A DNA stretch of 64,000 nt. It comes from an uncultured Paracoccaceae bacterium. Lineage in GTDB: Bacteria; Pseudomonadota; Alphaproteobacteria; Rhodobacterales; Rhodobacteraceae. A program made the translations under genes and the position numbers. Shown here piece by piece: positions 40,794 through 54,242 of this stretch (position 1 is the first letter of the stretch; each line of letters starts with the position of its first letter). Under the pieces are notes generated by a model that did not search any database, was not told the DNA's origin, and was given only the letters and a program-made list of their open reading frames with translations. The stretch is taken from NCBI GenBank assembly GCA_947492585.1, contig CANLND010000006.1, forward strand, positions 62,001 to 126,000, in the 5' to 3' direction.

Positions 40794-41770
40794 AGTTCCG
40801 ACACCAAGGCCTCGGGCGCGTCGATCTGTAAACGCACCGGCAGCGTGATCACCTTGAACCGGAAATCAACGGGCAGGCGCACCGCGTCTTTTTCCGTTGT
40901 GACCAGCTGCGCGTTTTGTTGCGCTGCGTCCTGTTCCAAACGTGCCAACAGCGTTTTGGACAACGGCTGATGATCATCCAGCGGCTCAGCGCGCACGATC
41001 TCGGCCCCAAGGTTGCGCAGGGTCGCAAAAAATTTCTCTGGATGCCCAATGCCTGCAAAGGCCAACACCCGCGCTCCTGCCCAGGGCATGCCTGTTTGCA
41101 AGGGGGTGACCACGCCTGCGTAATGCGGCACCGCAGACACAGCCGCGGACCAATGTTGTGTAAAGTGGCTTTGCGCGGCGTCCGCACCCAAAGACAGCAC
41201 CACATCAGCGCGCGTTAGCCCCACATCAACGGGTTCGCGCAATGGGCCCGCGGGCATACAGCGCCCATTTCCAAAACCCTTGGCCGCGTCGACCACAATG
41301 ATGGAAAAGTCTTTGTGGAGGCTGGGGTTTTGAAACCCGTCATCCATTACAATCACCGTGGCCCCCCCTGCGACGGCAGCCTCGGCCCCCGCAGCGCGGT
41401 CTTTGGCGACCCAGACTTCGGCAAAGGCCGAGATTAGCAGCGGTTCATCCCCCACAGCGTCCGCCTTGTGCAGCGCAGGGTCTACGCAAAGCGGCCCCTG
41501 AACCGTTCCGCCATACCCACGGGACACCACATGCGGTTCATGCCCCATGTTGCGCAAGGTCTCGATCAACCAGATGACTGTCGGCGTTTTTCCGGTGCCG
41601 CCGGCATTCAAATTCCCCACGCAGATCACCGGAACCCCGACCTGCTTTGGCGTTCCTTTGGCCAGGCGCTTGCGGGTTGCGGCTGCATAAAGTGCGCCCA
41701 ACGGTGACAGGGCCACGGCACGCCAATCAAACTGCGACGCCGGCGTATCCCAAAACTCAGGCGGTCTCAT
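40766..41770 (-). CDS. lpxK: Tetraacyldisaccharide 4'-kinase
   Basis: [57 protein letters not shown]. Confidence 0.93.
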   Translation of the reverse strand: MRPPEFWDTPASQFDWRAVALSPLGALYAAATRKRLAKGTPKQVGVPVICVGNLNAGGTGKTPTVIWLIETLRNMGHEPHVVSRGYGGTVQGPLCVDPALHKADAVGDEPLLISAFAEVWVAKDRAAGAEAAVAGGATVIVMDDGFQNPSLHKDFSIIVVDAAKGFGNGRCMPAGPLREPVDVGLTRADVVLSLGADAAQSHFTQHWSAAVSAVPHYAGVVTPLQTGMPWAGARVLAFAGIGHPEKFFATLRNLGAEIVRAEPLDDHQPLSKTLLARLEQDAAQQNAQLVTTEKDAVRLPVDFRFKVITLPVRLQIDAPEALVSELKKIAPPPG

Positions 41771-42950
41771 GTTCGACCTCTTGCACGTCCAGCAACTCCT
41801 GTGCCACCTCAAGCAGGTGGTCGGTGGCTTCTGCCCCTTCTGTCACGATCCGCCACCCCGCCAAAGCCATTTCCGCAGCTTTATCAGAGGCCGAAAGACG
41901 CAAGACTTCATCCGCCAATTCGCCCATGGAGCGCACCTGCACGGCGGCTCCGGCTTGGGTCAGCTGCCGATACAGATCCGCATGGCCCCGGTTGCCCTTA
42001 CCGTACATGATAGCAGACCCCAATGCCGCAGCATCAAGCGGATTGTGCCCGACAAACCGGCGCTCTAACGATCCAGCCATCAGGCACACCGGCGCCAGCC
42101 GATACCACAGACCAAGATCATCCGCATCACACAGCAAAACCTGCGTCAGCTCTTCGGGCTCTTCGCCAGTGTCCCAATCCGCCATGTTCAACCCACATCC
42201 ACGAATGATCGCCCGGGCGGCTTCCAGATCGGACCAATTGTCGAGCGACACGATCAGAAGCAAACGGTGCAGCAATTTCAATGCCTTGCGGTGTGCATTC
42301 AGAATGCTGGTCAGCTCTTCCAGCCGGGTATGCGTGGTCAGCCAGACAGGCCGGCCGCCCAGCTGTTTCTGCATCTGGTTGAGGTCTTCTTCGGAGTAGG
42401 TCGGTGGGCAAGTCGACCCGCGCAACGGTCCGGTATGAGAGATCTTGGATGTATCAACCCCAGCGCGGACCAACTGATCATAGACCTCGGCGGCTGGGGT
42501 CATGATTGTGTTGAACGCGCTAAGCAGACGCTGGCGTTGATCCGGCAACCAGCGCGACGCCCGTGCGGGCAATTCATCTGTTGTCAGGTCCACCAAAACT
42601 GATGGAATATTGGCGTCCCGCAACCCCCGCATCAACGTCCGTCGCGGAACACCACTGCCCCAGATGCAAAGATCTGGACGCCAGTGATCCAGAAACTGCC
42701 TGACGTCACCGGGGGCCTCGGTGGGAGCCTGTTCCAGATCAATTTGCCCGTCTTGAAACGGCGCGGGTATTTGCTCGGCCAGATCACTACTGATCAGCAG
42801 CGTCAGGTCAGGACGATGTTGACGCAGACGTGCGCCCAAATCACACAAGGCAAGATAACGATCTATGCTGTTCACATGGGCCCAGATCAGCTCCCCTTCG
42901 GGGCGAGCCTGTCCGGGACGCGTGGCAGACAAAGGGGGGCGCCAGTTCAT
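41757..42950 (-). CDS. 3-deoxy-D-manno-octulosonic acid transferase (KdtA/WaaA)-like glycosyltransferase
   Basis: [14 protein letters not shown]...[15 protein letters not shown]...[20 protein letters not shown]...[30 protein letters not shown]; overlaps lpxK. Confidence 0.75.
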   Translation of the reverse strand: MNWRPPLSATRPGQARPEGELIWAHVNSIDRYLALCDLGARLRQHRPDLTLLISSDLAEQIPAPFQDGQIDLEQAPTEAPGDVRQFLDHWRPDLCIWGSGVPRRTLMRGLRDANIPSVLVDLTTDELPARASRWLPDQRQRLLSAFNTIMTPAAEVYDQLVRAGVDTSKISHTGPLRGSTCPPTYSEEDLNQMQKQLGGRPVWLTTHTRLEELTSILNAHRKALKLLHRLLLIVSLDNWSDLEAARAIIRGCGLNMADWDTGEEPEELTQVLLCDADDLGLWYRLAPVCLMAGSLERRFVGHNPLDAAALGSAIMYGKGNRGHADLYRQLTQAGAAVQVRSMGELADEVLRLSASDKAAEMALAGWRIVTEGAEATDHLLEVAQELLDVQEVEHETA

Positions 42951-43035
42951 AAAATGCGGGATCCTTGTGGGACAACGGACTGATTTAGGGTCTGCACCCT
43001 AAGGGATTGAAACTATAGGTCAAGATCTGCCCAGG

Positions 43036-43833
43036 TCAGCTTTGAGCCTGATCAACAGGGGCCAAAGCCTGCCACAGAGACTGATGCAATGGTTGATTTG
43101 CCGCCAAAACACCGTTCAGTTTGGCCTGCGGCGAGTTAAACCGCAAAGCCTGCCCTGTACGATCTGAACAATACCCGCCCGCCTCACGGATCAGCAAATC
43201 GCCAGCCGCGATGTCCCACTCCCAGCTGGCGCGTAAAGTCATCATGGCATCAAAGCGACCCGAGGCCACTGTGGCCATGCGATAGGCCAATGAGGGGCGA
43301 AAATGACGCTGAAAGCTGGGGCTTTGAGCCGCACGCCAATGCTGCGGCTCCAGATTAGGTTTGGGAGCAAGAACGCTGGCAGTGGTCCAATCGTGATGCG
43401 AAGACACCTGAAGAGCGCTGCCATTGCAAAAGGCGCCGCCCCCTGCGCTGGCGGTGAACATCAAATCGCGTTGCGGCAGGTAGATCACCGCCTGGGTCAC
43501 AATCCCCTTGGAGGCAATGGCAAAGGAATGCGCCCAGGTGCGCGAGCCTTCGGCAAAACTTCGGGTGCCATCAATGGGATCGATGATAAACACCTGATCC
43601 CGATCCAGCCGATCTGACGTGTCTTCGGTTTCTTCCGACAGCCAGCCGTAGTCAGGCCTCGCCTGTTGCAGGTGCTCTTCCAAATAGGCGTTTACCGCAA
43701 GGTCGGCTTCGGTCACCGGGCCTGCCCCATCGGGTTTGTCCCAACGTTTTGCGGTGGGTCCGGTGTACCGACAGGCAATATCACCCGCGTGCTCTGCGGC
43801 CCGGACCAGTAGATCTAGATCAGGTACCAGCAA
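43036..43833 (-). CDS. Inositol monophosphatase family / 3'(2'),5'-bisphosphate nucleotidase (CysQ)-like
   Basis: DYGWLSEETEDTSDRL; VFIIDPIDGTRSFAEG; WEWDIAAGDLLIREAGG. Confidence 0.88.
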   Translation of the reverse strand: MLVPDLDLLVRAAEHAGDIACRYTGPTAKRWDKPDGAGPVTEADLAVNAYLEEHLQQARPDYGWLSEETEDTSDRLDRDQVFIIDPIDGTRSFAEGSRTWAHSFAIASKGIVTQAVIYLPQRDLMFTASAGGGAFCNGSALQVSSHHDWTTASVLAPKPNLEPQHWRAAQSPSFQRHFRPSLAYRMATVASGRFDAMMTLRASWEWDIAAGDLLIREAGGYCSDRTGQALRFNSPQAKLNGVLAANQPLHQSLWQALAPVDQAQS

Positions 43834-45172
43834 CAGTCATTCCTTCGACCAGCAAAGAGGGCACCACGCGGGAAAGATAAGCCCGCGCGTCATTGGCAGC
43901 GATCATATTGCGCAGCATGTCTTTGAGATTTCCCGCGATGGTGCATTCATTGACAGGGTGCATGATTTCACCGTTTTCCACCCAGAACCCGGAGGCTCCA
44001 CGAGAATAATCCCCAGTGTTGGGGTTGATTGTGGACCCGATCATCGAGGTGACCAACAGTCCAGTGCCCATATCGCGGATCAAATCGGCGCGGCTGCTGG
44101 AGCCCGGTGTCAGCGTCACGTTCCAGTTGGCCGGCCCCGGCACCGAGCCGATGCCGCGCACAGCATTGCCGGTGCTTGTCAGACCCAGTTTACGCGCCGA
44201 AGACAAATCCAATGTCCAACCGGTCAGCACGCCATCTTGGATGATGGCACGGCGCTGGGTGGCCAGACCTTCGCCATCAAAGGGGCGCGATCCGGCAGTG
44301 CGCGGGCGCAGCGGGTCTTCGATCAGGGACATCTGCGCGGGCAACACCTGTTCGCCCATCGAATCTTTGAGCCACGACGCTCCACGCGCAATGGCGCCAC
44401 CGTTGGACGCGGACAGCAGATGCCCAATCAATGACGCCGCGACGCGCTCGTCAAAGAGGATCGGAAAACTACCAGTATCCGGCTTGCGGGCCCCAAACCG
44501 GGCGACCGCGCGTTCACCTGCGGTGCGACCGATTTCAAGCCCCCCCCGCAGGTCCCCCTGAAACGTACGGGAATCGCCGTCGTAATCGCGTTCCATATCC
44601 GTGCCGGTTCCGGCAATGGCGGTGGCCGACAGGGACCGGCTGGTGCGGGCGTACCCGCCAGAAAAGCCATTGCTGGCAGCCAAATGCACCACTTGGCGGC
44701 CATAACCTGCGCCTGTGCCTTGCACCTGCGTGACGCCCTGCACACCACGCGCTGCGGCCTCCGCCTCAAGAGCGTCTGATTTGAGGGCATCGGGCGAGGG
44801 TTCCGCAGCGTGATCCGCCAGCTCCAGCGCCGCAATATCCCAATTTTGAGCCAGCTGGTCAGGTTCTGCCAAACCCGCATAGGGGTCTTCGGGGGCTTCT
44901 TTTGCCATAGCAACGGCGCGTTCTGCCATGGCCGTCAGCGTCTCGGCACGCGCGTCAGACGAAGAAACCAGCGCCTGACGTTGACCAATCAGCACCCGCA
45001 ACCCCAGATCCTGACCTTCCGAACGCTCAGCATGCTCTAATTTACCCTCGCGCACTTCGATCGACAGGGCTTGCCCCTGGGCGACCATGGCATCGGCAGC
45101 CTCCGCGCCGGCGGCTTTGGCGGCAGACAAAAGGGCATGGCATAAAGCTTCGGGAGACTGGGTCATGGGCAC
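43820..45172 (-). CDS. pmbA: TldD/PmbA (TldE) family protein
   Basis: SIEVREGKLEHAERSEGQDLGLRVLIGQRQALVSSSD...NPNTGDYSRGASGFWVENGEIMHPVNECTIAGNLKDML. Confidence 0.85.
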   Translation of the reverse strand: MPMTQSPEALCHALLSAAKAAGAEAADAMVAQGQALSIEVREGKLEHAERSEGQDLGLRVLIGQRQALVSSSDARAETLTAMAERAVAMAKEAPEDPYAGLAEPDQLAQNWDIAALELADHAAEPSPDALKSDALEAEAAARGVQGVTQVQGTGAGYGRQVVHLAASNGFSGGYARTSRSLSATAIAGTGTDMERDYDGDSRTFQGDLRGGLEIGRTAGERAVARFGARKPDTGSFPILFDERVAASLIGHLLSASNGGAIARGASWLKDSMGEQVLPAQMSLIEDPLRPRTAGSRPFDGEGLATQRRAIIQDGVLTGWTLDLSSARKLGLTSTGNAVRGIGSVPGPANWNVTLTPGSSSRADLIRDMGTGLLVTSMIGSTINPNTGDYSRGASGFWVENGEIMHPVNECTIAGNLKDMLRNMIAANDARAYLSRVVPSLLVEGMTVAGT

Positions 45173-45290
45173 CTGCTGTTGTTTTCTGTTGTTCCAGAGC
45201 TATCCAGCCCCAGCGCCCCGTGCAAGGGCGACGGCGTAAAAAGGGGCCACACTGTGCGGCAGCCCCTTTGGTATGTGTCGCCAATTTGGC

Positions 45291-46814
45291 TTATTTGATG
45301 CGTTGGCCGTTGGCGCGAATTTGACCGTCTTCGCTGATCTCGATCTTTGACTTCAGAGAATCGTCGCCATCCGCAGGAACCGCCAGAAGACCCATCATCA
45401 AACGCGCGCCAGTGGCGTCGCCTTCGCTCAGGATGCCCATCTTGATCAGATTGTCGAGCAAAGCGTTGGCACCTGTCAGTTGCAGGTTGGCCACGCCAGA
45501 AGGAGCAGGCAGACCATCAAAGGTTTCAACATCATCATTGTTAAAGGTGAAATCACCAGTGCCACTCAGCGCCGCACCCGCCGCAGAAACCAGCAGTTCT
45601 TTGACTGTCAGAGCGGTCAGCTCACCGGGTTCTTTCTCTTCCACAATCAGCGCGGCCATCGCATCATCTGCCAGAAGATCGGTCAAAAGCTTACCCTTGC
45701 CCGCCAGATCCAGAACAATTGTGGCCGGATCACGTGGCAAAACACCCGACGGGTCCACCATGCCCCAGACAAGGTCGGGCAGTTTGAAATCACGCAAGGA
45801 GACCCCAAAGGCAAAATCCTGCTCTTCGTCAGAAGCAGACACAGGCATCAGGAGTTTCAAACCAGCTTCAGCCAGCGACAGATCCAGCGGGAAAGGCACA
45901 TCCGAACTGGTGATGCTCAGGTTGGTGGCATTCTGCGTCAGCGCATAGTCCAGCGTATTTTCGTCAAACGTAAATGCAAACTGCCCGCCGTCAGAGCGGC
46001 TTTCCAAGCCAAAATTGTCGGATCCATCAACACCAACAATCTCACTATTGCCGCTGTCATATGACATGGCAACTTTGCCGCTGATACCACCTAGGAGGTT
46101 TTTCGAAGAATCGGTTTCGCCAGCACCCAAAGGCACAACGCTTTCGCCCTCGAACGCCAGTTTGTTCAATGTCCCCTTGAAGGCCCCCTGTTCGTTGGCA
46201 TCAGGGTCCTTGAAAAACACATTATAGGACAATGCGCCAATGGAGCCGTCTTGTACGTAATTGCGCAGCGCGTTCAGCGTCATTTCAGTTTTGCTGGTGA
46301 CATCATCTAGTGTCACCGAAACGCCAAACAGATCATCAGACAGCGGCGCGCCATCAACGGTCAAGGAGACCAGCGACATGACAACCTGCGAAGAATTGAA
46401 ATCATACCGCATGTTGTCCGGCGTACCCGAAACCACCATCGCATTATGGTCCTGACGGTACATCAGCTCACCAGCCACCGGTTCTTTTGCGTCGTTGATG
46501 GTAAACCCTATGGGGAATTCACCCGGCATATCGACCACAACGGTGCCGTCGCCGTTTTCGGTAAAGGTGATCTCGGGCCAGGTGAGCGCCAAGCCCGCGT
46601 CTGCGTCATCCAAATAAATCTGCATCGCAATGTCGCGGACAGTCAAAGTGCCCCCAGACGTGGATTCGGTCGCCGTGATTTCATAGCCAGTGCTGACCAT
46701 ATAGGCTTTCCAGTCGCTCCAGACATCCTGCGCGCTGACATCCGCCACTGCCATTTGTGTTGAAAACGCCAGCAGCGCTGCGGCGCTGCAGCTCTGTTTA
46801 AATGTTACCGACAT
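45291..46814 (-). CDS. DUF2125 domain protein
   Basis: Signal peptide; DVWSDWKAYMVSTGYEITATESTSGGTLTVRDIAM; exported large beta-rich protein. Confidence 0.75.
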   Translation of the reverse strand: MSVTFKQSCSAAALLAFSTQMAVADVSAQDVWSDWKAYMVSTGYEITATESTSGGTLTVRDIAMQIYLDDADAGLALTWPEITFTENGDGTVVVDMPGEFPIGFTINDAKEPVAGELMYRQDHNAMVVSGTPDNMRYDFNSSQVVMSLVSLTVDGAPLSDDLFGVSVTLDDVTSKTEMTLNALRNYVQDGSIGALSYNVFFKDPDANEQGAFKGTLNKLAFEGESVVPLGAGETDSSKNLLGGISGKVAMSYDSGNSEIVGVDGSDNFGLESRSDGGQFAFTFDENTLDYALTQNATNLSITSSDVPFPLDLSLAEAGLKLLMPVSASDEEQDFAFGVSLRDFKLPDLVWGMVDPSGVLPRDPATIVLDLAGKGKLLTDLLADDAMAALIVEEKEPGELTALTVKELLVSAAGAALSGTGDFTFNNDDVETFDGLPAPSGVANLQLTGANALLDNLIKMGILSEGDATGARLMMGLLAVPADGDDSLKSKIEISEDGQIRANGQRIK

Positions 46815-46947
46815 AGAAATACCTTTCGTGGTGATCGCAAAGATCAGGTTTCGCGAAGCAAGGAAGCGCGTCAAGGTGCCAGAGACTGGACCGCTCCCCT
46901 TCGCCAGTTTATCACAGTTATACGTGTGAGATTTGGAGATTTACCCC

Positions 46948-47697
46948 ATGGATTTCAATAATAAATCTGTCGTCATTACGGGAGCAAGTCGCGGAATTGG
47001 CGCTGCAGCTGCGCGACTTTTTGCCGAGGCAGGCGCACGCGTCGCTTTATTGGCGCGTGACGGAGACGCATTATTGGCCTTGGCTGACGAAATCGGCGGC
47101 AACGTGCTGCCCTTGCCCTGTGATGTCTCGGACTATGCTTCTGTGGCGCGCGCGATTGATCACGTTCATGACGAATGGGGCGGCGTGGATATCCTGATCA
47201 ACAATGCCGGCGTAATCGACCCGATTGCACGCCTGTCCGATGCTGATCCCGCCGCATGGTCCAAACTGATCGACGTGAATATCTCCGGCGTGTTCAATGG
47301 GATGCGGGCGGTTTTACCCGCAATGAAACAGGCCGGTGCCGGCACGATTATCACGGTGTCCTCGGGGGCAGCCCATCGCCCGCTGGAGGGGTGGAGCGCC
47401 TATTGCACCTCCAAAGCGGGTGCAGCCATGCTGACGCAAGCGCTTGATCTGGAAGAGCGCTCCAATGGTTTGCGCGTTCTCGGGCTGTCCCCCGGAACCG
47501 TCGCCACCCAGATGCAACGTGACATCAAAGCAAGCGGCCTCAATCCGGTCAGCACATTAGAGTGGGAAGACCACATTCCCCCTGACTGGCCGGCCCGCGC
47601 CCTGATGTGGATGTGCACCCGCGATGCGGACGCATTCATCGGGACTGAAATTTCACTGCGGGACGACGCCATCCGTGCACGGGTGGGTCTGATATGA
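46948..47697 (+). CDS. SDR-family oxidoreductase
   Basis: VVITGASRGIGAAAARLFAEAGA; ILINNAGVIDP; SAYCTSKAGAAML. Confidence 0.93.
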   Translation: MDFNNKSVVITGASRGIGAAAARLFAEAGARVALLARDGDALLALADEIGGNVLPLPCDVSDYASVARAIDHVHDEWGGVDILINNAGVIDPIARLSDADPAAWSKLIDVNISGVFNGMRAVLPAMKQAGAGTIITVSSGAAHRPLEGWSAYCTSKAGAAMLTQALDLEERSNGLRVLGLSPGTVATQMQRDIKASGLNPVSTLEWEDHIPPDWPARALMWMCTRDADAFIGTEISLRDDAIRARVGLI

Positions 47698-48305
47698 TTA
47701 CGGTCAACACAGACGCAAATGACGTGTGGACCGTCACCTTGAATCGCCCCGACAAAGCCAATGCCTTGACGGCGGCAATGCTGCAGGAATTGGTCGAGGT
47801 TTTTCAACGGGCGCAAACGGCGCGCGGCGTTATCCTCACTGGTACAGGCAAAGTCTTCAGCGCAGGCGCCGATTTAGACGAAGCCCGCGCGGGACTGGCA
47901 ATTTCTCCCCTTTGGGAGCAGCTGTCCGCGGCTGTTGCCGCACTGCCCTGCCTGTGTATTGCAGCGCTGAATGGCACATTGGCGGGCGGCGCCAACGGCA
48001 TGGCGCTGGCCTGTGATCTGCGCCTTACAGTTCCAGAGGCTAAGGTATTCTACCCGGTAATGAAATTAGGGTACCTTCCGCAACCATCTGACGCAAAACG
48101 TTTAAAATCCCTAGTCGGTCCAGCACGAGCAAAAATGATACTGGCCGCCGGTCAAAAAATCCCAGCCAGCGAAGCCTTGGCGTGGGGATTGGTGGATCGC
48201 ATTGTGCCCGAAAAAGATCTTCTGACAACCGCACATACGCTGCTTGCAGATTCTGTTGCTGCGGATCCAACGCTTGCCCACAAGATCATCACCGACTGCG
48301 ATTGA
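47694..48305 (+). CDS. Enoyl-CoA hydratase/isomerase family protein
   Basis: VTLNRPDKANALTAAML; LTGTGKVFSAGADLDEA; AALNGTLAGGANGMALACDLRL; ATGA overlap with the SDR gene. Confidence 0.88.
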   Translation: MITVNTDANDVWTVTLNRPDKANALTAAMLQELVEVFQRAQTARGVILTGTGKVFSAGADLDEARAGLAISPLWEQLSAAVAALPCLCIAALNGTLAGGANGMALACDLRLTVPEAKVFYPVMKLGYLPQPSDAKRLKSLVGPARAKMILAAGQKIPASEALAWGLVDRIVPEKDLLTTAHTLLADSVAADPTLAHKIITDCD

Positions 48306-48504
48306 CGCCCGGCGTTTCCCAGAAGATCTTAGTGGGATGCGGGTGGCACGTCAGCACGTTCGTTTGGGCTGAACCTGCCCGACGTGCGGTCTCTGTCGAG
48401 GTCCGTCATAGTGCTCAAGCAGCAGAAAGCGACGTGAGGCAGCTCGGATCAATTAGGCGAAACGAGCTGCCCGAGAGCAAAGTTATGCGTGATTCTACAG
48501 TGAA

Positions 48505-51601
<3,097 letters not shown>

Positions 51602-51622
51602 AAGATACTCCAAACCGATAAA

Positions 51623-51688
51623 TTGACCTCGGTCACGTTTTAAAATCAAAAAGTGACTACGGTCAATTGCAAATTTGACCGCGGTCAC
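51623..51688. promoter_or_regulatory. Three operator-like palindromes between the divergent TetR and oxidoreductase genes
   Basis: 51623-51636 TTGACCTCGGTCAC; 51653-51666 GTGACTACGGTCAA (inverted copy); 51675-51688 TTGACCGCGGTCAC. Confidence 0.75.
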
Positions 51689-51708
51689 TAAATAATTGTG
51701 AGAACCAA

Positions 51709-52296
51709 ATGGTACGCGCACCACAGCAACGCAGGTTAGAAACACGGGCCAAGCTGCTCGCCGTCGCCGCAGACATTATTGCCTCTGAGGGCATTGGAAA
51801 CCTTCGGGTTGAGGACGTGGTGCAGCGCGCGGGCGTGGCCAAAGGCACGCTCTTTTCCCACTTCAAGGACAAGGATGGCCTGCTGGCGATTCTGGTCGGC
51901 GCGCAGGTCATGCAATATCTGGATGACATGGACGCACTTGGCGCCCCCAGCAGTATCGACAGCCTGCTGAACCGGATCGAACCGTTGTTAAACTATATCG
52001 CGGCAGACCGGGTGATTTTTGACCTGCTCCTGCGCTATTCCGGTTCGATCAGCGATCATAGCGACGAAGTGATCACTGCAGGTTTTTATCGCCAGATCGA
52101 ACTATGGGCCAATTGGGTCGCGGTGCTACAGGCGCAGGGACATGTGCGCAACAATCACCCGCCTGCCCTGCTTGCCGAAGGGGTCCAGGCCTTTATGAAC
52201 CAGGTTCTGGCCCTTCGATTTTGCCAAAAAACACCAGCAGATGTGCCCGCGATGTCAGCCTTGCGTCCGTTTGTGATGGCGTGGTTAGCGCCCTAA
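51709..52296 (+). CDS. TetR-family transcriptional regulator
   Basis: RRLETRAKLLAVAADIIASEGIGNLRVEDVVQRAGVAKGTLFSHFKDKDGLLAIL. Confidence 0.92.
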   Translation: MVRAPQQRRLETRAKLLAVAADIIASEGIGNLRVEDVVQRAGVAKGTLFSHFKDKDGLLAILVGAQVMQYLDDMDALGAPSSIDSLLNRIEPLLNYIAADRVIFDLLLRYSGSISDHSDEVITAGFYRQIELWANWVAVLQAQGHVRNNHPPALLAEGVQAFMNQVLALRFCQKTPADVPAMSALRPFVMAWLAP

Positions 52297-53090
52297 ACGC
52301 AGCTTAGCCGTTGGTGCAGGGCATTTGCACGGCTCCAGTCCTGTCTCTGAGGCCGCGCCGCTTCGGATGCTAGCCAGATCTTTGCTCTGTCTTCTTCGTC
52401 TGCCACCAACTGATCCAGAAGGGGAACGGTCGCTCTTGCCTCAAACCCTTCGCGAACCTGTTTTTTCTGCTCGGTTAGCTGTGCAATCTCACTGCTAAGC
52501 ACCGGGTTCAACTCGCAGCCCGCCAGCAACCCCTGCATATGCATCGGCGCCATTGCCTGCTCGTTCAGACGCATCCATCGCAGCGCAAGCGCGGGGCGCA
52601 GCATGTAAAAATAGCGTTTCAGCCGGGGGTGGCCATCTGGACCAATCAGTTTGGTCCGCTGACGTTTTATCAGGTTCAGATAATGCCACGTCACCGCGCG
52701 CCGATCCAAAATGTCTGCACAAAACGACGTCAGCTGTGCCAGAGCGTCTGGCGTTTGAACATAACAGATTGGAGATTGCAGCCATTCTGCAATCACGGCG
52801 TTTGATCCCATCGCAAGCGTCAACGCCTTACCCAGCTCCCAGCCGGACACATCCAGTTCGTCATCAATGGGGCGCTCAATCACGTCCCGCCGCGAATCCA
52901 AGCGAAAATGCCAATCCATTGGGCGTGCATAGACAAATCGAACGTCATAATCACTATCAGGCGAGTGAAACCCCCACGCCCGCGATCCAGATTCAATGGC
53001 GAAAAGAATGCGGACGCCCTCGTCGCGCTCAATATCACGCAGTTGTGCCACAATGCGCGCATGCATCATCTGATTGACTGGCTCATCCAT
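52293..53090 (-). CDS. Nucleotidyltransferase domain protein (YcgL-like, DNA pol beta superfamily)
   Basis: FAIESGSRAWGFHSPDSDYDVRFVYARP (GS...DxD motif); ATG overlaps the recF stop codon region. Confidence 0.85.
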   Translation of the reverse strand: MDEPVNQMMHARIVAQLRDIERDEGVRILFAIESGSRAWGFHSPDSDYDVRFVYARPMDWHFRLDSRRDVIERPIDDELDVSGWELGKALTLAMGSNAVIAEWLQSPICYVQTPDALAQLTSFCADILDRRAVTWHYLNLIKRQRTKLIGPDGHPRLKRYFYMLRPALALRWMRLNEQAMAPMHMQGLLAGCELNPVLSSEIAQLTEQKKQVREGFEARATVPLLDQLVADEEDRAKIWLASEAARPQRQDWSRANALHQRLSCV

Positions 53091-54201
53091 CGCGTTCGCC
53101 GACCTCAGAGATGCCGTTTGCGTCTGTGACCTCAAACCTCTGTGCCCTCTGTCCCAGGTCGGTGAACAATTCAGGACCGGTCCCCGTCATCCACGCCTGA
53201 ACCCCAAGCGCACAGATCTCATCATACAGCGCGGCGCGGCGGGCGGCGTCCAGATGGGCGGAGACCTCATCCAGCAGCAGTATAGGTGGCGCGCCTTCGC
53301 GCGCTTTCAACGCACGGGCATTGGCCAAAATCAGCGAGACCAGCAGGGCCTTTTGTTCGCCAGTTGAGCAGTCTCGCGCCGGCACGCCTTTGGCCCGGAA
53401 TGTGCCCAGAAGGTCACTGCGGTGCGGCCCAACCAAGGTACGCCCGGCGGCCAGATCGCGAAACCGGCTTTCCTCCAGGGCGGCACGAAAGTCTTCGCTA
53501 CTGTCTGGCATAGCCCCGTCGGCTTGGATCAGTTCCAATTCCGCAACTGGAAACCCCGTTTCAACGTCGCTCTGGGCCGCATGCAATACATCTACCGCCT
53601 GCACCCGGGCCTGATGAATGCGGTGGCCGACTTCGCTCATCTGCGATTCGATCACGCGATACCAAGCCGGATCGCGCACCTGTTCCTTGAGCAGCTTGTT
53701 GCGCTCCCGCATGGTTTTTTCATAGATTAGGCTGGCCTCGGCATGGGCAGGTTCCAACGTCAGCGCAATGCGGTCCAAAAACCGGCGACGCCCCTCGGCG
53801 GCCTCTATCCATAGCCGGTCCATTGCAGGCACCAGCCAGACCACACGGCACATCTGTCCCAAACTGGTTTGATTGCTGGCCTTGTTGTCCACACGCACCT
53901 GACGCGCGGCACCATTTTCGGACCAGGTTTCGATTTCATAAATCTGATCACGGGCCTTCAACTGCCCCTTTAGCTTCCACCCCAACTCTTCGGGGCGGCG
54001 GGTCATGTCGGCGGCACTGGCGCGGCGAATGCCGCGACCGGGTGAAAACAGCGACACAGCTTCCAAAATATTGGTTTTGCCCGCGCCATTGTCACCAAAC
54101 AAGGCAACTGGACGACCATCCAAAAGCAATTCCGCCCGCAAATGCGAGCGAAAATGAGAGAGCATCAAGGAAGTAAGGGCCAACACGCCGCGCGCTCCCA
54201 T
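53083..54201 (-). CDS. recF: DNA replication/repair protein RecF
   Basis: ALFGDNGAGKTNILEAVSLFSPGRGIRRA; GPHRSDLLGTF; ILLLDEVSAHLDAARRAAL. Confidence 0.95.
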   Translation of the reverse strand: MGARGVLALTSLMLSHFRSHLRAELLLDGRPVALFGDNGAGKTNILEAVSLFSPGRGIRRASAADMTRRPEELGWKLKGQLKARDQIYEIETWSENGAARQVRVDNKASNQTSLGQMCRVVWLVPAMDRLWIEAAEGRRRFLDRIALTLEPAHAEASLIYEKTMRERNKLLKEQVRDPAWYRVIESQMSEVGHRIHQARVQAVDVLHAAQSDVETGFPVAELELIQADGAMPDSSEDFRAALEESRFRDLAAGRTLVGPHRSDLLGTFRAKGVPARDCSTGEQKALLVSLILANARALKAREGAPPILLLDEVSAHLDAARRAALYDEICALGVQAWMTGTGPELFTDLGQRAQRFEVTDANGISEVGERDG

Positions 54202-54242
54202 GTCATCTTGTAAAAAATACGACCACCAAAAGGAATGGGCGT

